64,000 nucleotides of DNA from Actinoallomurus sp048498315 (GTDB taxonomy: Bacteria > Actinomycetota > Actinomycetes > Streptosporangiales > Streptosporangiaceae): positions 1-64,000 of the forward strand of contig JBEHYF010000003.1 of the NCBI GenBank assembly GCA_048498315.1, read 5' to 3'. This document shows, one piece after another, positions 52,902 through 61,312 of the stretch. Each line of letters begins with the position of its first letter. The stretch's first letter is position 1. The notes beneath the pieces were generated by a model. That model ran no database searches. It saw only the letters and a list, made by a program, of their open reading frames with translations, and had not been told where the DNA came from. A program made the position numbers and the translations under genes.

Positions 52902-52996
52902 CGGTCCTCCACGACTTGCGCCCGGCGGGACGCGAGGGCGCCGGCCGGGCTCGCCGGGCCGGGGCGGTACGCGGTGTCCGTGCTGGTCCGACTCAT
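52898..52996 (-). CDS. 32-codon ORF wedged between mgtE-like and DUF1003 genes
   Basis: MSRTSTDTAYRPGPASPAGA, ending RRAQVVEDR. Its ATG overlaps the MgtE-like stop (ATGA) and its TGA overlaps the DUF1003 GTG (GTGA). The composition looks disordered. It may be a true coupling peptide, or simply an N-terminal piece of DUF1003 displaced by a frameshift. Confidence 0.4.
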   Translation of the reverse strand: MSRTSTDTAYRPGPASPAGALASRRAQVVEDR

Positions 52997-54351
52997 CCTG
53001 CACCTCCCTCTTCGCGCGCCCGCGCGGTCTCGGCGCCGCGCAGGGCCTCTTCCTCGTCGTCCGTCTCGTCCGCGGTGCCGCCGGTCTCCATGGTGTTCTC
53101 GCGCCAGTCGGCGGGCAGCAGGTGGTCGAGGACGTCGTCCACCGTGACGGTTCCCAGGAGATGACCGCCCTCGTCGACGATCGGCACCGACACCAGGTTG
53201 TAGGTCGCCAGGTAGCCGGCCACGTCGTGCAGCGGCAGCGACGGCCGCAGCGGGTCCAGCTCCGTGTCGCAGATCGCGCTGACCAGGGTGGCGGGGGGCT
53301 CGCGCAGCAGCCGCTGGAAGTGCACGGTGCCGAGGTAGCGGCCGGTGGGGGTCTCGGTCGGCGGGCGGCACACGTACACCTGAGCGGCCAGCGCCGGGTT
53401 CAGGTCGGGGTTGCGGATGTGCGCGAGGGCCTCGGCGACCGTCGCGTCCGGCGACACGATCACCGGGTCGGTCGTCATCATGCCGCCCGCGCTGCGCTCG
53501 GCATAGGCCAGCAGCCTGCGCAGCGGTGCGGCCTCCTCCGGCTGCATCAGCGCCAGCAGCCGCTCGCGCTGCTCGGAGGACAGCTCGCCGAGCAGATCGG
53601 CCGCGTCGTCCGGCCCCATCTCCTCCAGCACGTCGGCGGCCCGGTCGATGTCGAGCTTGCCGAGGATCTCCACCTGGTCTTCTTCGGGCAGCTCCCCGAG
53701 GACGTCGGCGAGGCGCCGGTCGTCGAGCGCCGCGGCGACCTCGGCGCGCCGCTTGGCCGACAGCTCGTGCACGACGTTGGCCAGGTCGGGCGCGCGCATC
53801 TGCTCGAACGCGGCGAGCAGGTTGTCGGCCCCTTGACGTTCTTCCGGCGCGAACAGGCCGCTGATCGCTTCCCAGTCTGCGACGAGGGTCTCCCCGCGCC
53901 GGCGGCGCAAGGTGAGGCCCGTCCGGGCGCCGGCCCCGGGTTTCGTCCGGCGTACCGCGACCTTCGTGATGAACCAGTCACGGGTGCGGCTCTGCTCCAT
54001 CGCCAGGTCCAGCACGGTCGCCTTCTCGCCGGTGGAGGTCAGCTCGACCGTGCGGTCCAGGAGCTCGCCGATGACGAGGATCTCGCTGCCGCGTTTCTGG
54101 AAGCGGCGCATGTTGATCCGGCCGTCGAAGATCACCGCGCCGGCGTCGATGTTGGTCACCCGCGTGATCGGCAGGAAGACGAGCCGGTGCGGCGGTACCT
54201 CGACCACGAGCCCGAGCACCCGCGGCGCCCGCGGGGCGGGGCGGAGCGCGACGACGACGTCGCGCACCCGGCCGATCTGGTCTCCGGCCGGGTCGAACAC
54301 GGCGATCCCGGCCAGGCGTGCGACGAACACCCGCGACGGCGTTCCGGTCAT
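52993..54351 (-). CDS. MgtE-N/CBS domain protein without the channel domain
   Basis: 452 aa. An N-terminal PRC-barrel-like part (VARLAGIAVFDPAGDQIGRV; RINMRRFQKRGSEILVIGEL), a second barrel, then the MgtE N-terminal helical repeats (LAAALDDRRLADVL-type; ELPEEDQVEILGKLDIDRAA; DVLEEMGPDDAADLLGELSS) and two CBS domains (YAERSAGGMMTTDPVIVSPD; SVPIVDEGGHLLGTVTVDDV). The five-helix Mg channel of MgtE is absent, so this is a cytoplasmic sensor relative. ATG 54351 has TAGCCT (54358-54363) 6 nt upstream. First gene of a coupled set with the small ORF and DUF1003. Confidence 0.9.
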   Translation of the reverse strand: MTGTPSRVFVARLAGIAVFDPAGDQIGRVRDVVVALRPAPRAPRVLGLVVEVPPHRLVFLPITRVTNIDAGAVIFDGRINMRRFQKRGSEILVIGELLDRTVELTSTGEKATVLDLAMEQSRTRDWFITKVAVRRTKPGAGARTGLTLRRRRGETLVADWEAISGLFAPEERQGADNLLAAFEQMRAPDLANVVHELSAKRRAEVAAALDDRRLADVLGELPEEDQVEILGKLDIDRAADVLEEMGPDDAADLLGELSSEQRERLLALMQPEEAAPLRRLLAYAERSAGGMMTTDPVIVSPDATVAEALAHIRNPDLNPALAAQVYVCRPPTETPTGRYLGTVHFQRLLREPPATLVSAICDTELDPLRPSLPLHDVAGYLATYNLVSVPIVDEGGHLLGTVTVDDVLDHLLPADWRENTMETGGTADETDDEEEALRGAETARAREEGGAG

Positions 54352-54357
54352 GTTCGA

Positions 54358-54363
54358 AGGCTA
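54358..54363 (-). promoter_or_regulatory. leaderless -10 box of the MgtE-like gene
   Basis: TAGCCT, 6 nt before ATG 54351. The 470 bp from here to the multicopper oxidase remnant hold no supported gene. Confidence 0.55.
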
Positions 54364-54837
54364 TCGATGCGTTCGCGACCAGCGGGTAAAGCATGGCCTC
54401 CGCCGCACGGCACGCCCGGTGCCCCGTGGAGAGCCCGCGGCAGAAACGTGCGGGGCCGGCCGCCGGTCCCCGCCGTGAAGACCCGTCGTGAAGGCCCTTC
54501 GTACGGACGGGAGGACGCCTCGGGCCGGCGGGGGCGGAGGGGGGAGGCGGTGCCTTCCGTACCGGGCGGCGGCGCCCGGGAGCCGGCCGGCGTGCGTGCC
54601 GCCGTGGTCTTCGGACGGGCCGAAACCCGAACACCCCGGGCCCCGCAGGTCGCGCCGGTGACCGCGAATTGTCATCTGCCGGGCGAATGGCCGGTATCGC
54701 AATTCTGCACTGTGGAACGTGGGGGGTGCTTGGCGGACGCTGCCACTGGCGGCGCGCTGGTGCTCTTTCCGTCGCGCGCCTTTGGCGGCCCAGGCAACGC
54801 CGGCCGGGACTCGACTCCGGTGTTCACCTCGACGCCC

Positions 54838-55125
54838 AGGCCGTATCCGGGACCGGTGCCGGCGGTCGTGCATCTGCACGGCGGGCACGGTCTGGAAGAC
54901 AGCGACGGCTATCCGGAGGCGTGGTTCTTGCCTGCGGCGAAGAACATACCATCCGGCTTCGCCAAGGTAGGGACCTATTACGACCGGTTCCGGGCGGAGT
55001 TCGCGGGCCGGACCGGTATCCATTGGAGGCCGGGTAGCGCCACCTTCCAATACGCCAACGACCAGCGCGCCGCCACCTTCTGATACCACGATCACGCGCT
55101 CGGTGTGACGCGCGAAAACGTCTAC
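54838..55125 (+). pseudogene. multicopper oxidase remnant with an in-frame TGA
   Basis: RPYPGPVPAVVHLHGGHG (first copper HxH motif), SDGYPEAWFLPAAKNIPSGF and ATFQYANDQRAATF match CotA/bilirubin-oxidase-type multicopper oxidases. At 55081 a TGA stands where the family has Trp (WYHDH); beyond it the frame continues YHDHALGVTRENVY, the second copper motif, and then ends. The N-terminal ~90 residues and the C-terminal ~350 residues are missing. Confidence 0.8.
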
Positions 55126-55183
55126 GCTCACCGGCGGCCACCAGGCGCCGAGTCCGCCCGATCAGCAGACCCGGCGGGTCTCA

Positions 55184-55696
55184 TCAGCGGTCGGGGCGGC
55201 GGCGCCGGGCGCCGATCATGAAAGGGGAGCGCCCGGTCGTCGTCGCGGGGCTGGGCGCCGGGCGTACGGCGGCGTAGTCGGCGGGCAGGCGGCCCGGCGC
55301 CTCCGCGACCTCTCCGGTCGGGGCGAGCCGCAGGACGTACGCCTCGTCGGCCCAGCGCTCGGTCTGCGCATCGCCGTCGGGGGCGTTCAGCCGCTCCTTC
55401 GCCAGCAGCGGCACGACGGCCGCCCACTCGTCGGAGCGGGGCTTGACCTCGGTCACCTCGGCGACCCAGGAGACGATGCGAGCGCCGTTGTCCTTGCTGC
55501 GGACGATCACCGTGACCCGCTCGGCATCCGGCAGGCCGGGCAGCGGCTGCTCGATGCCGCCCGTGACGACGTACGCGGCACCGTCGTGCCACACGTGCCA
55601 GGCGGCCCGCGGGCCGGCGAGCCCGAGCAGGTCGAGCCAGATCAGGCCGGACCTCTTGGTGGCCTCCTCGACGAGCGCGGCCGTGGGATCGCTCAT
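55184..55696 (-). CDS. conserved hypothetical protein
   Basis: 170 aa, soluble. WLDLLGLAGPRAAWHVWHDG, AYVVTGGIEQPLPGLPDAER and VTVIVRSKDNGARIVSWVAE suggest a beta-barrel, and the pattern fits FMN-binding split-barrel proteins only loosely. The C-terminal half is Arg/Pro-rich. ATG 55696 with AGAGG upstream. Divergent from the CitE-like gene with only 31 bp between starts, so the two promoters overlap. No function assigned. Confidence 0.7.
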   Translation of the reverse strand: MSDPTAALVEEATKRSGLIWLDLLGLAGPRAAWHVWHDGAAYVVTGGIEQPLPGLPDAERVTVIVRSKDNGARIVSWVAEVTEVKPRSDEWAAVVPLLAKERLNAPDGDAQTERWADEAYVLRLAPTGEVAEAPGRLPADYAAVRPAPSPATTTGRSPFMIGARRRRPDR

Positions 55697-55714
55697 GGAC
55701 ACCAGCCTCTCACG

Positions 55715-55720
55715 TACGAT
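55715..55720 (+). promoter_or_regulatory. leaderless -10 box of the CitE-like gene
   Basis: TACGAT, 7 nt before ATG 55728. Confidence 0.55.
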
Positions 55721-55727
55721 CCGGTCC

Positions 55728-56666
55728 ATGCGCGCCCGCCGGAGCACCCTCGCCGTCCCCGCCAGCAACCCCAGGTTCGTCGAGAAGGCCCGCGGCCTGC
55801 CGGTCGACGCGTTCTTCCTCGACCTGGAGGACGCGGTGGCGCCGTCGGCGAAACAGGAGGCCCGGCGCACGGCCGTCGCGGCGCTGAACGAGGGCGGCTG
55901 GGGAGACCGGGTCCGGGTCGTGCGGATCAACGATGTGACCACCGCGTTCGCCTATCGTGACGTGATCGACGTCGTCGAGGGCGCAGGCGCGAACCTCGAC
56001 TGCCTCATGCTGCCCAAGGTGTCCGCGCCCGACCACGTGGTCTGGCTCGACATGCTGCTCGGCCAGATCGAGCGGGCGACCGGCCTGCCGGAGGGGCGCA
56101 TCGGCATCGAGGCGCAGATCGAGGACGCCCGCGGGCTCACCCGCGCCGACGAGATCGCGGGCGCGTCGCCGCGCCTGGAGACCCTGGTGTTCGGGCCGGG
56201 CGACTTCATGGCATCGATCAACATGCGCACGCTCGTGGTGGGGGAGCAGCCGCCCGGCTACACCGAGGGCGACGCCTACCACTACGCGCTGATGCGCATC
56301 CTGCTGGCGGCGCGGGCGCACGACCTGCAGGCGATCGACGGGCCGTACTTCAACGTCCGCGACGTCGAGGCGTTCACGCGGGCGGCCCGGCGTAGCGCGG
56401 CGCTGGGCTTCGACGGCAAGTGGGTGCTGCACCCGGCACAGGTCGAGGCGTGCAACGCGGTGTTCTCCCCGGCGCAGGACGACTACGACCGCGCCGAGCT
56501 GATCCTGGACGCCTACGACCATGCGACACGCGTCGAGGGCCGGGGCGCGGCCATGCTCGGCGACGAGATGATCGACGAAGCGTCCCGGAAGATGGCGCTG
56601 GTGATCGCCGCGAAGGGCCGTGCCGCCGGGCTGCGCCGTACCCGCGTGTTCGAGCCGCCGGCCTGA
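55728..56666 (+). CDS. CitE-like CoA-ester lyase (HpcH/HpaI family)
   Basis: 312 aa TIM-barrel lyase. RRSTLAVPASNPRFVEKARG, DAFFLDLEDAVAPSAKQEAR, CLMLPKVSAPDHVVWLD, IGIEAQIEDARGLTRADEIA, LVFGPGDFMASINM and GFDGKWVLHPAQVEACNAVF hold the Mg-binding Glu/Asp and the substrate Arg. It resembles L-malyl-CoA / citramalyl-CoA lyases and MclA-type enzymes. The last codons are part of a duplicated sequence (next feature). Confidence 0.92.
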   Translation: MRARRSTLAVPASNPRFVEKARGLPVDAFFLDLEDAVAPSAKQEARRTAVAALNEGGWGDRVRVVRINDVTTAFAYRDVIDVVEGAGANLDCLMLPKVSAPDHVVWLDMLLGQIERATGLPEGRIGIEAQIEDARGLTRADEIAGASPRLETLVFGPGDFMASINMRTLVVGEQPPGYTEGDAYHYALMRILLAARAHDLQAIDGPYFNVRDVEAFTRAARRSAALGFDGKWVLHPAQVEACNAVFSPAQDDYDRAELILDAYDHATRVEGRGAAMLGDEMIDEASRKMALVIAAKGRAAGLRRTRVFEPPA

Positions 56667-56743
56667 CGGGCGTCCCGGTCGAGGCGTCGGAGCCGGCCCG
56701 TGCCGCCGGGCTGCGCCGTACCCGCGTGTTCGAGCCGCCGGCC
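56618..56743 (+). repeat. 46-bp direct repeat duplicating the 3' end of the CitE-like gene
   Basis: 56618-56663 and 56698-56743 are identical over 46 bp, 80 bp apart. The first copy encodes the last 15 residues of the lyase; the second lies downstream of its stop. Confidence 0.9.
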
Positions 56744-56899
56744 CGGCGCCCTCCCGGCCGGGCGGAGGCGGTCCCGGCCCGTGCCGCCTGGGTTGACCTC
56801 GGTCGCCTCCCGACCCGAGCTTCCGGGCGGCCGGGGCGGCGATTTCGAGTGGTCCATAACCTTGACGTGGCCGTGAGTCCGGCGAGACGGTGGGTAATC

Positions 56900-57517
56900 A
56901 TGAAGGCCGCGCCGACATGCCCGCGCTGCCGTGGGCCGCTCATCCCGCCGGGCCCCTGGACGAGCGCGTGGAACTGCGCTGCGCACGGCGAAGTGAGCCC
57001 GTTCGGTCCGCCCCGCCCGCCCACGCCCGAGGGCCTCGCGGCGGTCCGCTCCGCGGCGCGGGTGCCGATCTGGGTGCCCTGGCCGCCGCCGCACGGATGG
57101 CTGGTCACCGGGTTCGCCACCGCCGGCGACGAGCGGTCCGGCGGGCGCGCCGTCGCCGTGGCGCTGTCCGGGCCGGCGCCGCTGGGCGGCCCCGCCGATA
57201 TGATCCTCGTCGCCGAGGAGCCCGGCATCGGACTCGGCGCCTCGTATTCCGGGCTGCCGGGCCCGGACCCGGGAGCCGGGCTGTGCGGGCGGATGCCCGA
57301 CGCCAAGGTGGAGATCGACGGCCATCCCGTGGCGATGTGGGCGGTGCCCGGGGACACCGCCGCCTTCGCCGGTGAGGCGCTCGGCAACTGGCTGTGGGCG
57401 GTGCTGTGGCCCGGGACGGCCGGCGCGCTGATGATGGAGAACCTGCGCCTGCGCGACCTGCGGGAGGCGGACCTCGACCTGTCGTACGGCGCCGCCTGCC
57501 CCCGGCTCGGTGCCTGA
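56900..57517 (+). CDS. conserved actinobacterial protein with a zinc-ribbon-like start (DUF6758-like)
   Basis: 205 aa. It opens MKAAPTCPRCRGPLIPPG, with Cys-x2-Cys and a later Cys-His (NCAAHGEV), a likely zinc ribbon, then a soluble domain (WVPWPPPHGWLVTGFATAGD; MWAVPGDTAAFAGEALGNWL). Found beside PHP-domain genes in other actinobacteria; function unknown. ATG 56900. Confidence 0.8.
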   Translation: MKAAPTCPRCRGPLIPPGPWTSAWNCAAHGEVSPFGPPRPPTPEGLAAVRSAARVPIWVPWPPPHGWLVTGFATAGDERSGGRAVAVALSGPAPLGGPADMILVAEEPGIGLGASYSGLPGPDPGAGLCGRMPDAKVEIDGHPVAMWAVPGDTAAFAGEALGNWLWAVLWPGTAGALMMENLRLRDLREADLDLSYGAACPRLGA

Positions 57518-57541
57518 TCCGTCCCGGTGCATGATCGTGTC

Positions 57542-58390
57542 ATGCGCGTGGACCTGCATTCGCACAGCTCGGTGTCCGACGGCACCCAGCCGCCCGCCGA
57601 CGTCGTGCGCCGCGCGCACGCGGCCGGTGTCACGGTGCTCGCCCTGACCGACCACGATACGGTCGCCGGGCACCCCGAGGCCGTCCGCGCGCTGCCGCCC
57701 GGGATGACGCTGGTCCGCGGCATGGAGCTCTCCTGCCGCCTGCGCGGGCGCGGCGTCCACCTGCTGGCGTACCTTTTCGACCCGGCCGAGCGCGCGCTGG
57801 CCGCCGAGGTCGCGCGGGTACGGGACGACCGGGCGCAGCGCGCCCGGGGCATGGTGGAGGGACTGGCCCGGCTGGGCGTCCCGATCACCTGGGAGATGGT
57901 CGAGCGGATCACCGCCGACTCCGTGCCGGGCCGCCCGCACATCGCCCGCGCGCTGGTCGAGGCCGGTGCGGTGGCGAGCGTCGAGGAGGCGTTCACGCCG
58001 GAGTGGATCGGCGAGGGCGGCCGGGCGTTCGTCGACCGGTACGCCGTGGACGCCGAGCGCGCGGTGCGGCTGGTCCGCGACGCCGGCGGCGTGAGCGTGC
58101 TGGCGCACCCGCGATCGCGCGGCTACGAGGTGCCGGACGAGGGGATCGCGCTGCTGGCCGCCGCGGGGCTGGCCGGCGTCGAGGCCGACCACCCGGACCA
58201 CCCGGAGGACGAGCGCCTGCGGCTGCGCGGCCTGGCCGCGGAGCTGGGCCTGGTCGTGACCGGGGGCAGCGACGACCACGGCGCGATGACCGGCCACCGC
58301 CTCGGCACCGAGACGACCGCACCCGAGGTGTACGAGGCGCTGGTGGCGGCCGCGACCGGCACGGCCCCGGACACCGGCTCCGGCGGCTGA
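57542..58390 (+). CDS. PHP-domain phosphoesterase
   Basis: 282 aa. PHP motifs: VDLHSHSSVSDG (I), ALTDHDTVAGH (II), VRGMELSCR (II/III), VSVLAHPRSRG (III) and TGGSDDHG (IV). Metal-dependent phosphoesterase of the PolX-C/RNase AM type, possibly acting on 3',5'-bisphosphonucleotides or RNA 5' ends. ATG 57542 has CATGAT at 6 nt, an imperfect leaderless box. Confidence 0.93.
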   Translation: MRVDLHSHSSVSDGTQPPADVVRRAHAAGVTVLALTDHDTVAGHPEAVRALPPGMTLVRGMELSCRLRGRGVHLLAYLFDPAERALAAEVARVRDDRAQRARGMVEGLARLGVPITWEMVERITADSVPGRPHIARALVEAGAVASVEEAFTPEWIGEGGRAFVDRYAVDAERAVRLVRDAGGVSVLAHPRSRGYEVPDEGIALLAAAGLAGVEADHPDHPEDERLRLRGLAAELGLVVTGGSDDHGAMTGHRLGTETTAPEVYEALVAAATGTAPDTGSGG

Positions 58391-58442
58391 TGCCGGGACA
58401 CCCCGATCTTTCACGCGATGCGCGCTCGGGGCCTGGAGTCGA

Positions 58443-58448
58443 TAGTGT
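58443..58448 (+). promoter_or_regulatory. leaderless -10 box of the 58455 gene
   Basis: TAGTGT, 6 nt before GTG 58455. Confidence 0.55.
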
Positions 58449-58454
58449 TTCCGT

Positions 58455-59150
58455 GTGGACGCGCGTATCGACAAGGTGGTGACGTCGGGCAAGGTCACCA
58501 TCGATGACACCGAATACGACATCGAGGCCAACACCTACGTCGTCGGCGACGACGACGCGGTGATCGTGATCGACCCGGCCAACGATGCCGAGCCCATCCT
58601 CGAGAAGATCGGGGACCGCGAGGTCATGGCGGTGATCCTCACCGACGGCCACGAGCACCACCTCAGCGCCGCGCTGGAGGTCGCCGAGGCCGACGAGGAC
58701 GACCCGGCCCCGATCGCGCTGCACTCGCGCGACCGTCTCATGTGGCGCCGCTACTTCCGCGAGCTCGCCGAGAAGGACGACGACTCGGCCTTCATGAAAG
58801 ACCTGGAGCCCGACATCGACATCGAGGACGGCGGCATCTTCGAGATCGCGGGCGCGCAGCTCGAGGTGATGCACACGCCCGGCCACACGCCCGGCAGCAT
58901 CTGCCTCCTCTCCGACCAGCTCGGTGTGCTGTTCACCGGCGACACCCTGCACAAGGGCCGGCCCGGCATCGTCGGCGACGAGTACCCTGACCTGCAGGAG
59001 CAGCTCAACTCCATCGGCTCCCTGCTCGGCCCGCTCGCCAAGGACATCCGCGTGCTGCCCGGCCAGGGCGAGGAGACCACCGTCGGCGAGGAAGACTCCC
59101 AGTGGGAGAGCTGGTTCGCCCTCGCCCAGCAGCCGAGCTCCGAGGACTGA
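58455..59150 (+). CDS. MBL-fold protein with altered metal motif
   Basis: 231 aa metallo-beta-lactamase fold. The usual THxHxDH reads ILTDGHEHHLSAA, so the first His of the motif is Asp and the Asp is His. The later parts are normal: LEVMHTPGHTPGSICLLSDQ, LFTGDTLHKGRPGI, IRVLPGQGEET. Metal binding may be shifted or partial. Leaderless GTG 58455. Next to the RecB-like nuclease gene, 6 bp apart. Confidence 0.85.
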   Translation: MDARIDKVVTSGKVTIDDTEYDIEANTYVVGDDDAVIVIDPANDAEPILEKIGDREVMAVILTDGHEHHLSAALEVAEADEDDPAPIALHSRDRLMWRRYFRELAEKDDDSAFMKDLEPDIDIEDGGIFEIAGAQLEVMHTPGHTPGSICLLSDQLGVLFTGDTLHKGRPGIVGDEYPDLQEQLNSIGSLLGPLAKDIRVLPGQGEETTVGEEDSQWESWFALAQQPSSED

Positions 59151-59155
59151 CGCGG

Positions 59156-60037
59156 ATGGCCGCCGAGCAGCTCGGGTTCGAGGGAATGCCGAGGCGGCTG
59201 TATCCCTGCACACCCTCGCGGCTGAACGCCTGGCTCGACTGCCCGCGCCGGTACCGCATGACCTACCTCGACCGGCCCCGCCCGGACAAAGGTCCGCCGT
59301 GGGCGCACAACAGCGTGGGGGCGAGCGTCCACAACGCCCTCGCCGGCTGGTGGCGGCTCCCGGCCGAAGAGCGCACCCCGGAGGCCGCGGGCCGGCTGCT
59401 GGAGCGCTGCTGGCTGACCGACGGCTTCCGCGACGAGGCCCAGTCGGCCGAGTGGCGCGAGCGCGCCCGCGAGATGGTGCGGCGCTACGTCGCCGGCCTC
59501 GACCCGGACGACGAGCCGGTCGGCGTCGAGCGCATCGTCTCGATGAAGACCCACCTGATCACCGTGCAGGGCCGGGTGGACCGGCTCGACCGGCGCGGCG
59601 CCGAGCTGGTCGTCGTCGACTACAAGACCGGCCGCCGGCCGCTCACCCCCGATGACGCCCGGTCCTCCCTCGCGCTGGCGCTGTACGCCGCGTCGGCGCA
59701 GCGGATGCTGCGCACGCCGTGCCGGCTGGTCGAGCTGCACCACCTGCCGACCGGGCAGGTCGCGGTCTGGGAGCACACCGAGGAGTCGCTCGACCGCCAC
59801 CTGCGCCGGGCGGAGCAGATCGCCGAGGAGTGCGCCAAGGCCGACGCCTGGTTCCGCGAGCGGCCGGCGCCCGCCGAGACGACCCCGCCAGAGCGCCGGC
59901 ACGCCGCCTACGACGCGGTGTTCCCACCGCATCCGGGAGCGCTGTGCGCCTGGTGCGATTACGTCCGCCACTGCCCCGAGGGCCGCGCCGCGGCCCCTGT
60001 CCGCGACCCCTGGTCCGGCCTCGCCGACGAGTTGTGA
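59156..60037 (+). CDS. RecB-family PD-(D/E)XK nuclease
   Basis: 293 aa single-domain nuclease. RLNAWLDCPRRYRMTYLDRP starts the family; the active site is VQGRVDRLDRRGAELVVVDY followed by KTGRR (D and DYK). An Fe-S cluster is likely from the early Cys (DCPRRY) and the C-terminal CAWCDYVRHC. Cas4/AddB-like domain organisation but no helicase and no CRISPR genes nearby. ATG 59156, 6 bp after the MBL gene, so co-transcribed. Confidence 0.9.
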   Translation: MAAEQLGFEGMPRRLYPCTPSRLNAWLDCPRRYRMTYLDRPRPDKGPPWAHNSVGASVHNALAGWWRLPAEERTPEAAGRLLERCWLTDGFRDEAQSAEWRERAREMVRRYVAGLDPDDEPVGVERIVSMKTHLITVQGRVDRLDRRGAELVVVDYKTGRRPLTPDDARSSLALALYAASAQRMLRTPCRLVELHHLPTGQVAVWEHTEESLDRHLRRAEQIAEECAKADAWFRERPAPAETTPPERRHAAYDAVFPPHPGALCAWCDYVRHCPEGRAAAPVRDPWSGLADEL

Positions 60038-60208
60038 GCCCCTTGCCCGGCCGATACCCGCAGCTGGGCGTCAGGCCGGCCGGGACGGACGCGAGGCCGC
60101 CCGGGCCTGCCGCACCGGAGGAGACGCCGGAGCCCGTACGGCGCTCCCGGCGGCGCGCCGTGCGCCCCGCGCCGGGACGCCGGGTGCCATGCGCCCCGCG
60201 GCGAGACA

Positions 60209-61099
60209 TCAGGCGGCGGGCCAGGATCGCGGGTCGCGAAGACCCATCAGGCCCTTGCGGACGTCGTAGCCTTCGGCCGCGAGACGCTTCCGCGCCCCGG
60301 CAAGCATGTCCTTGGTCGCCTGCTGGAACACCAGCTCGTGGATCCGCTCCGGCAGGGCGTTGGCGGCCAGGCGGAACGACCGCAGCGCCGCCGTCACCAC
60401 CGGCTCGGGGATCTCCGGCAGGATGCCGTACATGTCGCGGGCCCAGCGGGGCAGCGCGTAGTAGCACAGGGTGCCGAACGGCAGGTACGCCGGCTTGCCC
60501 ACGGCGAGCCGGCGCATCTCGCGGGGGAGTTTCGGCCACAGCAGGAACCGCACCGTGGAGCGGGCCTCCGGCGTCACCCGCAGACGTGGCCGCATCTCGG
60601 CGAAGTACGCCTCCATCTCCGCGACGCTGCCAGGCACGTCCTCATCGTGCAGCCCGACGTACATGGCGCTGCGCCGCTGCTCCGCGAGGTAGCGATCGGC
60701 CTGCGCGACGGTGAGCCGCAGCCCCGCCCGGCGGGCCACCTGCAGGTAGGAGTACACCTCGGCGCAGTGCACCCACAGCAGCAGCTCCGGGTCGTCGACG
60801 CGGTACAGCCGGCCGGTGTCGGGATCCTTGACGCGCAGCGCCCGGTGGATGTCGCGGACCCTCCGGCCGATGCGGTCGGCCTCCTCGGGCGTGCCCCACG
60901 TCACGACGCCGACGAAGTCGGCGGTGCGCTGGAGCCGGCCGATCGGATCCTCCTGGAAGTTGCTGTTCTGCCAGACGCCGCGCATCGCGATGGGGTGCAG
61001 GGCCTGGAGCATGAGGCCGCTGACGCCGCCGACCCACATCGACCGGTTGATGTGGACCTGCCAGGTCACGCTCTGCGGGGGGTGGACCGTCGCTCCCAC
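60209..61099 (-). CDS. MpaB-like oxygenase (DUF2236)
   Basis: 296 aa. SVTWQVHINRSMWVGGVSGL, LMLQALHPIAMRGV and WGTPEEADRIGRRVRDIHRA are the DUF2236/latex-clearing-protein-like helical core, with the heme-liganding His in LQALHP and the second His in VHCAEVYSY. MpaB-type proteins are O2-dependent (heme or mycophenolate-tailoring) oxygenases. GTG 61099 is preferred to ATG 61144 because TACGAT (61106-61111) lies 6 nt upstream and the protein then starts like its family. Confidence 0.88.
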   Translation of the reverse strand: MGATVHPPQSVTWQVHINRSMWVGGVSGLMLQALHPIAMRGVWQNSNFQEDPIGRLQRTADFVGVVTWGTPEEADRIGRRVRDIHRALRVKDPDTGRLYRVDDPELLLWVHCAEVYSYLQVARRAGLRLTVAQADRYLAEQRRSAMYVGLHDEDVPGSVAEMEAYFAEMRPRLRVTPEARSTVRFLLWPKLPREMRRLAVGKPAYLPFGTLCYYALPRWARDMYGILPEIPEPVVTAALRSFRLAANALPERIHELVFQQATKDMLAGARKRLAAEGYDVRKGLMGLRDPRSWPAA

Positions 61100-61105
61100 G
61101 GCAGC

Positions 61106-61111
61106 ATCGTA
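61106..61111 (-). promoter_or_regulatory. leaderless -10 box of the MpaB-like gene
   Basis: TACGAT, 6 nt before GTG 61099. Nothing else supported between 61112 and 61312. Confidence 0.5.
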
Positions 61112-61312
61112 GGCACGTCGGAACGTGAGACGCTTGTGTTTCATGTCGCAAGCCGCCAGGAGCCCATCGTGGACTCGCGGGTCGCGGCGGCGACGCGGAG
61201 CGGAGCGCCCGGCGGTCCCTCGCGGTTTCGGGTGCCGGCCGCCGGCCGCACGTCCGGGCCGTGACCCACGCGCGCCGGTCCGGAGCACCGCCGGCCGGAC
61301 CGGGCCGCCGGG

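Noticed and set aside
52825..55083. 752-codon plus-strand ORF
   Set aside because: All but its last ~100 codons are antisense to the DUF1003 and MgtE-like genes; only the multicopper oxidase remnant is real.
59156..60037. Cas4 nuclease of a CRISPR system
   Set aside because: The fold is shared, but the neighbourhood is housekeeping and no cas1/cas2 or arrays are present.
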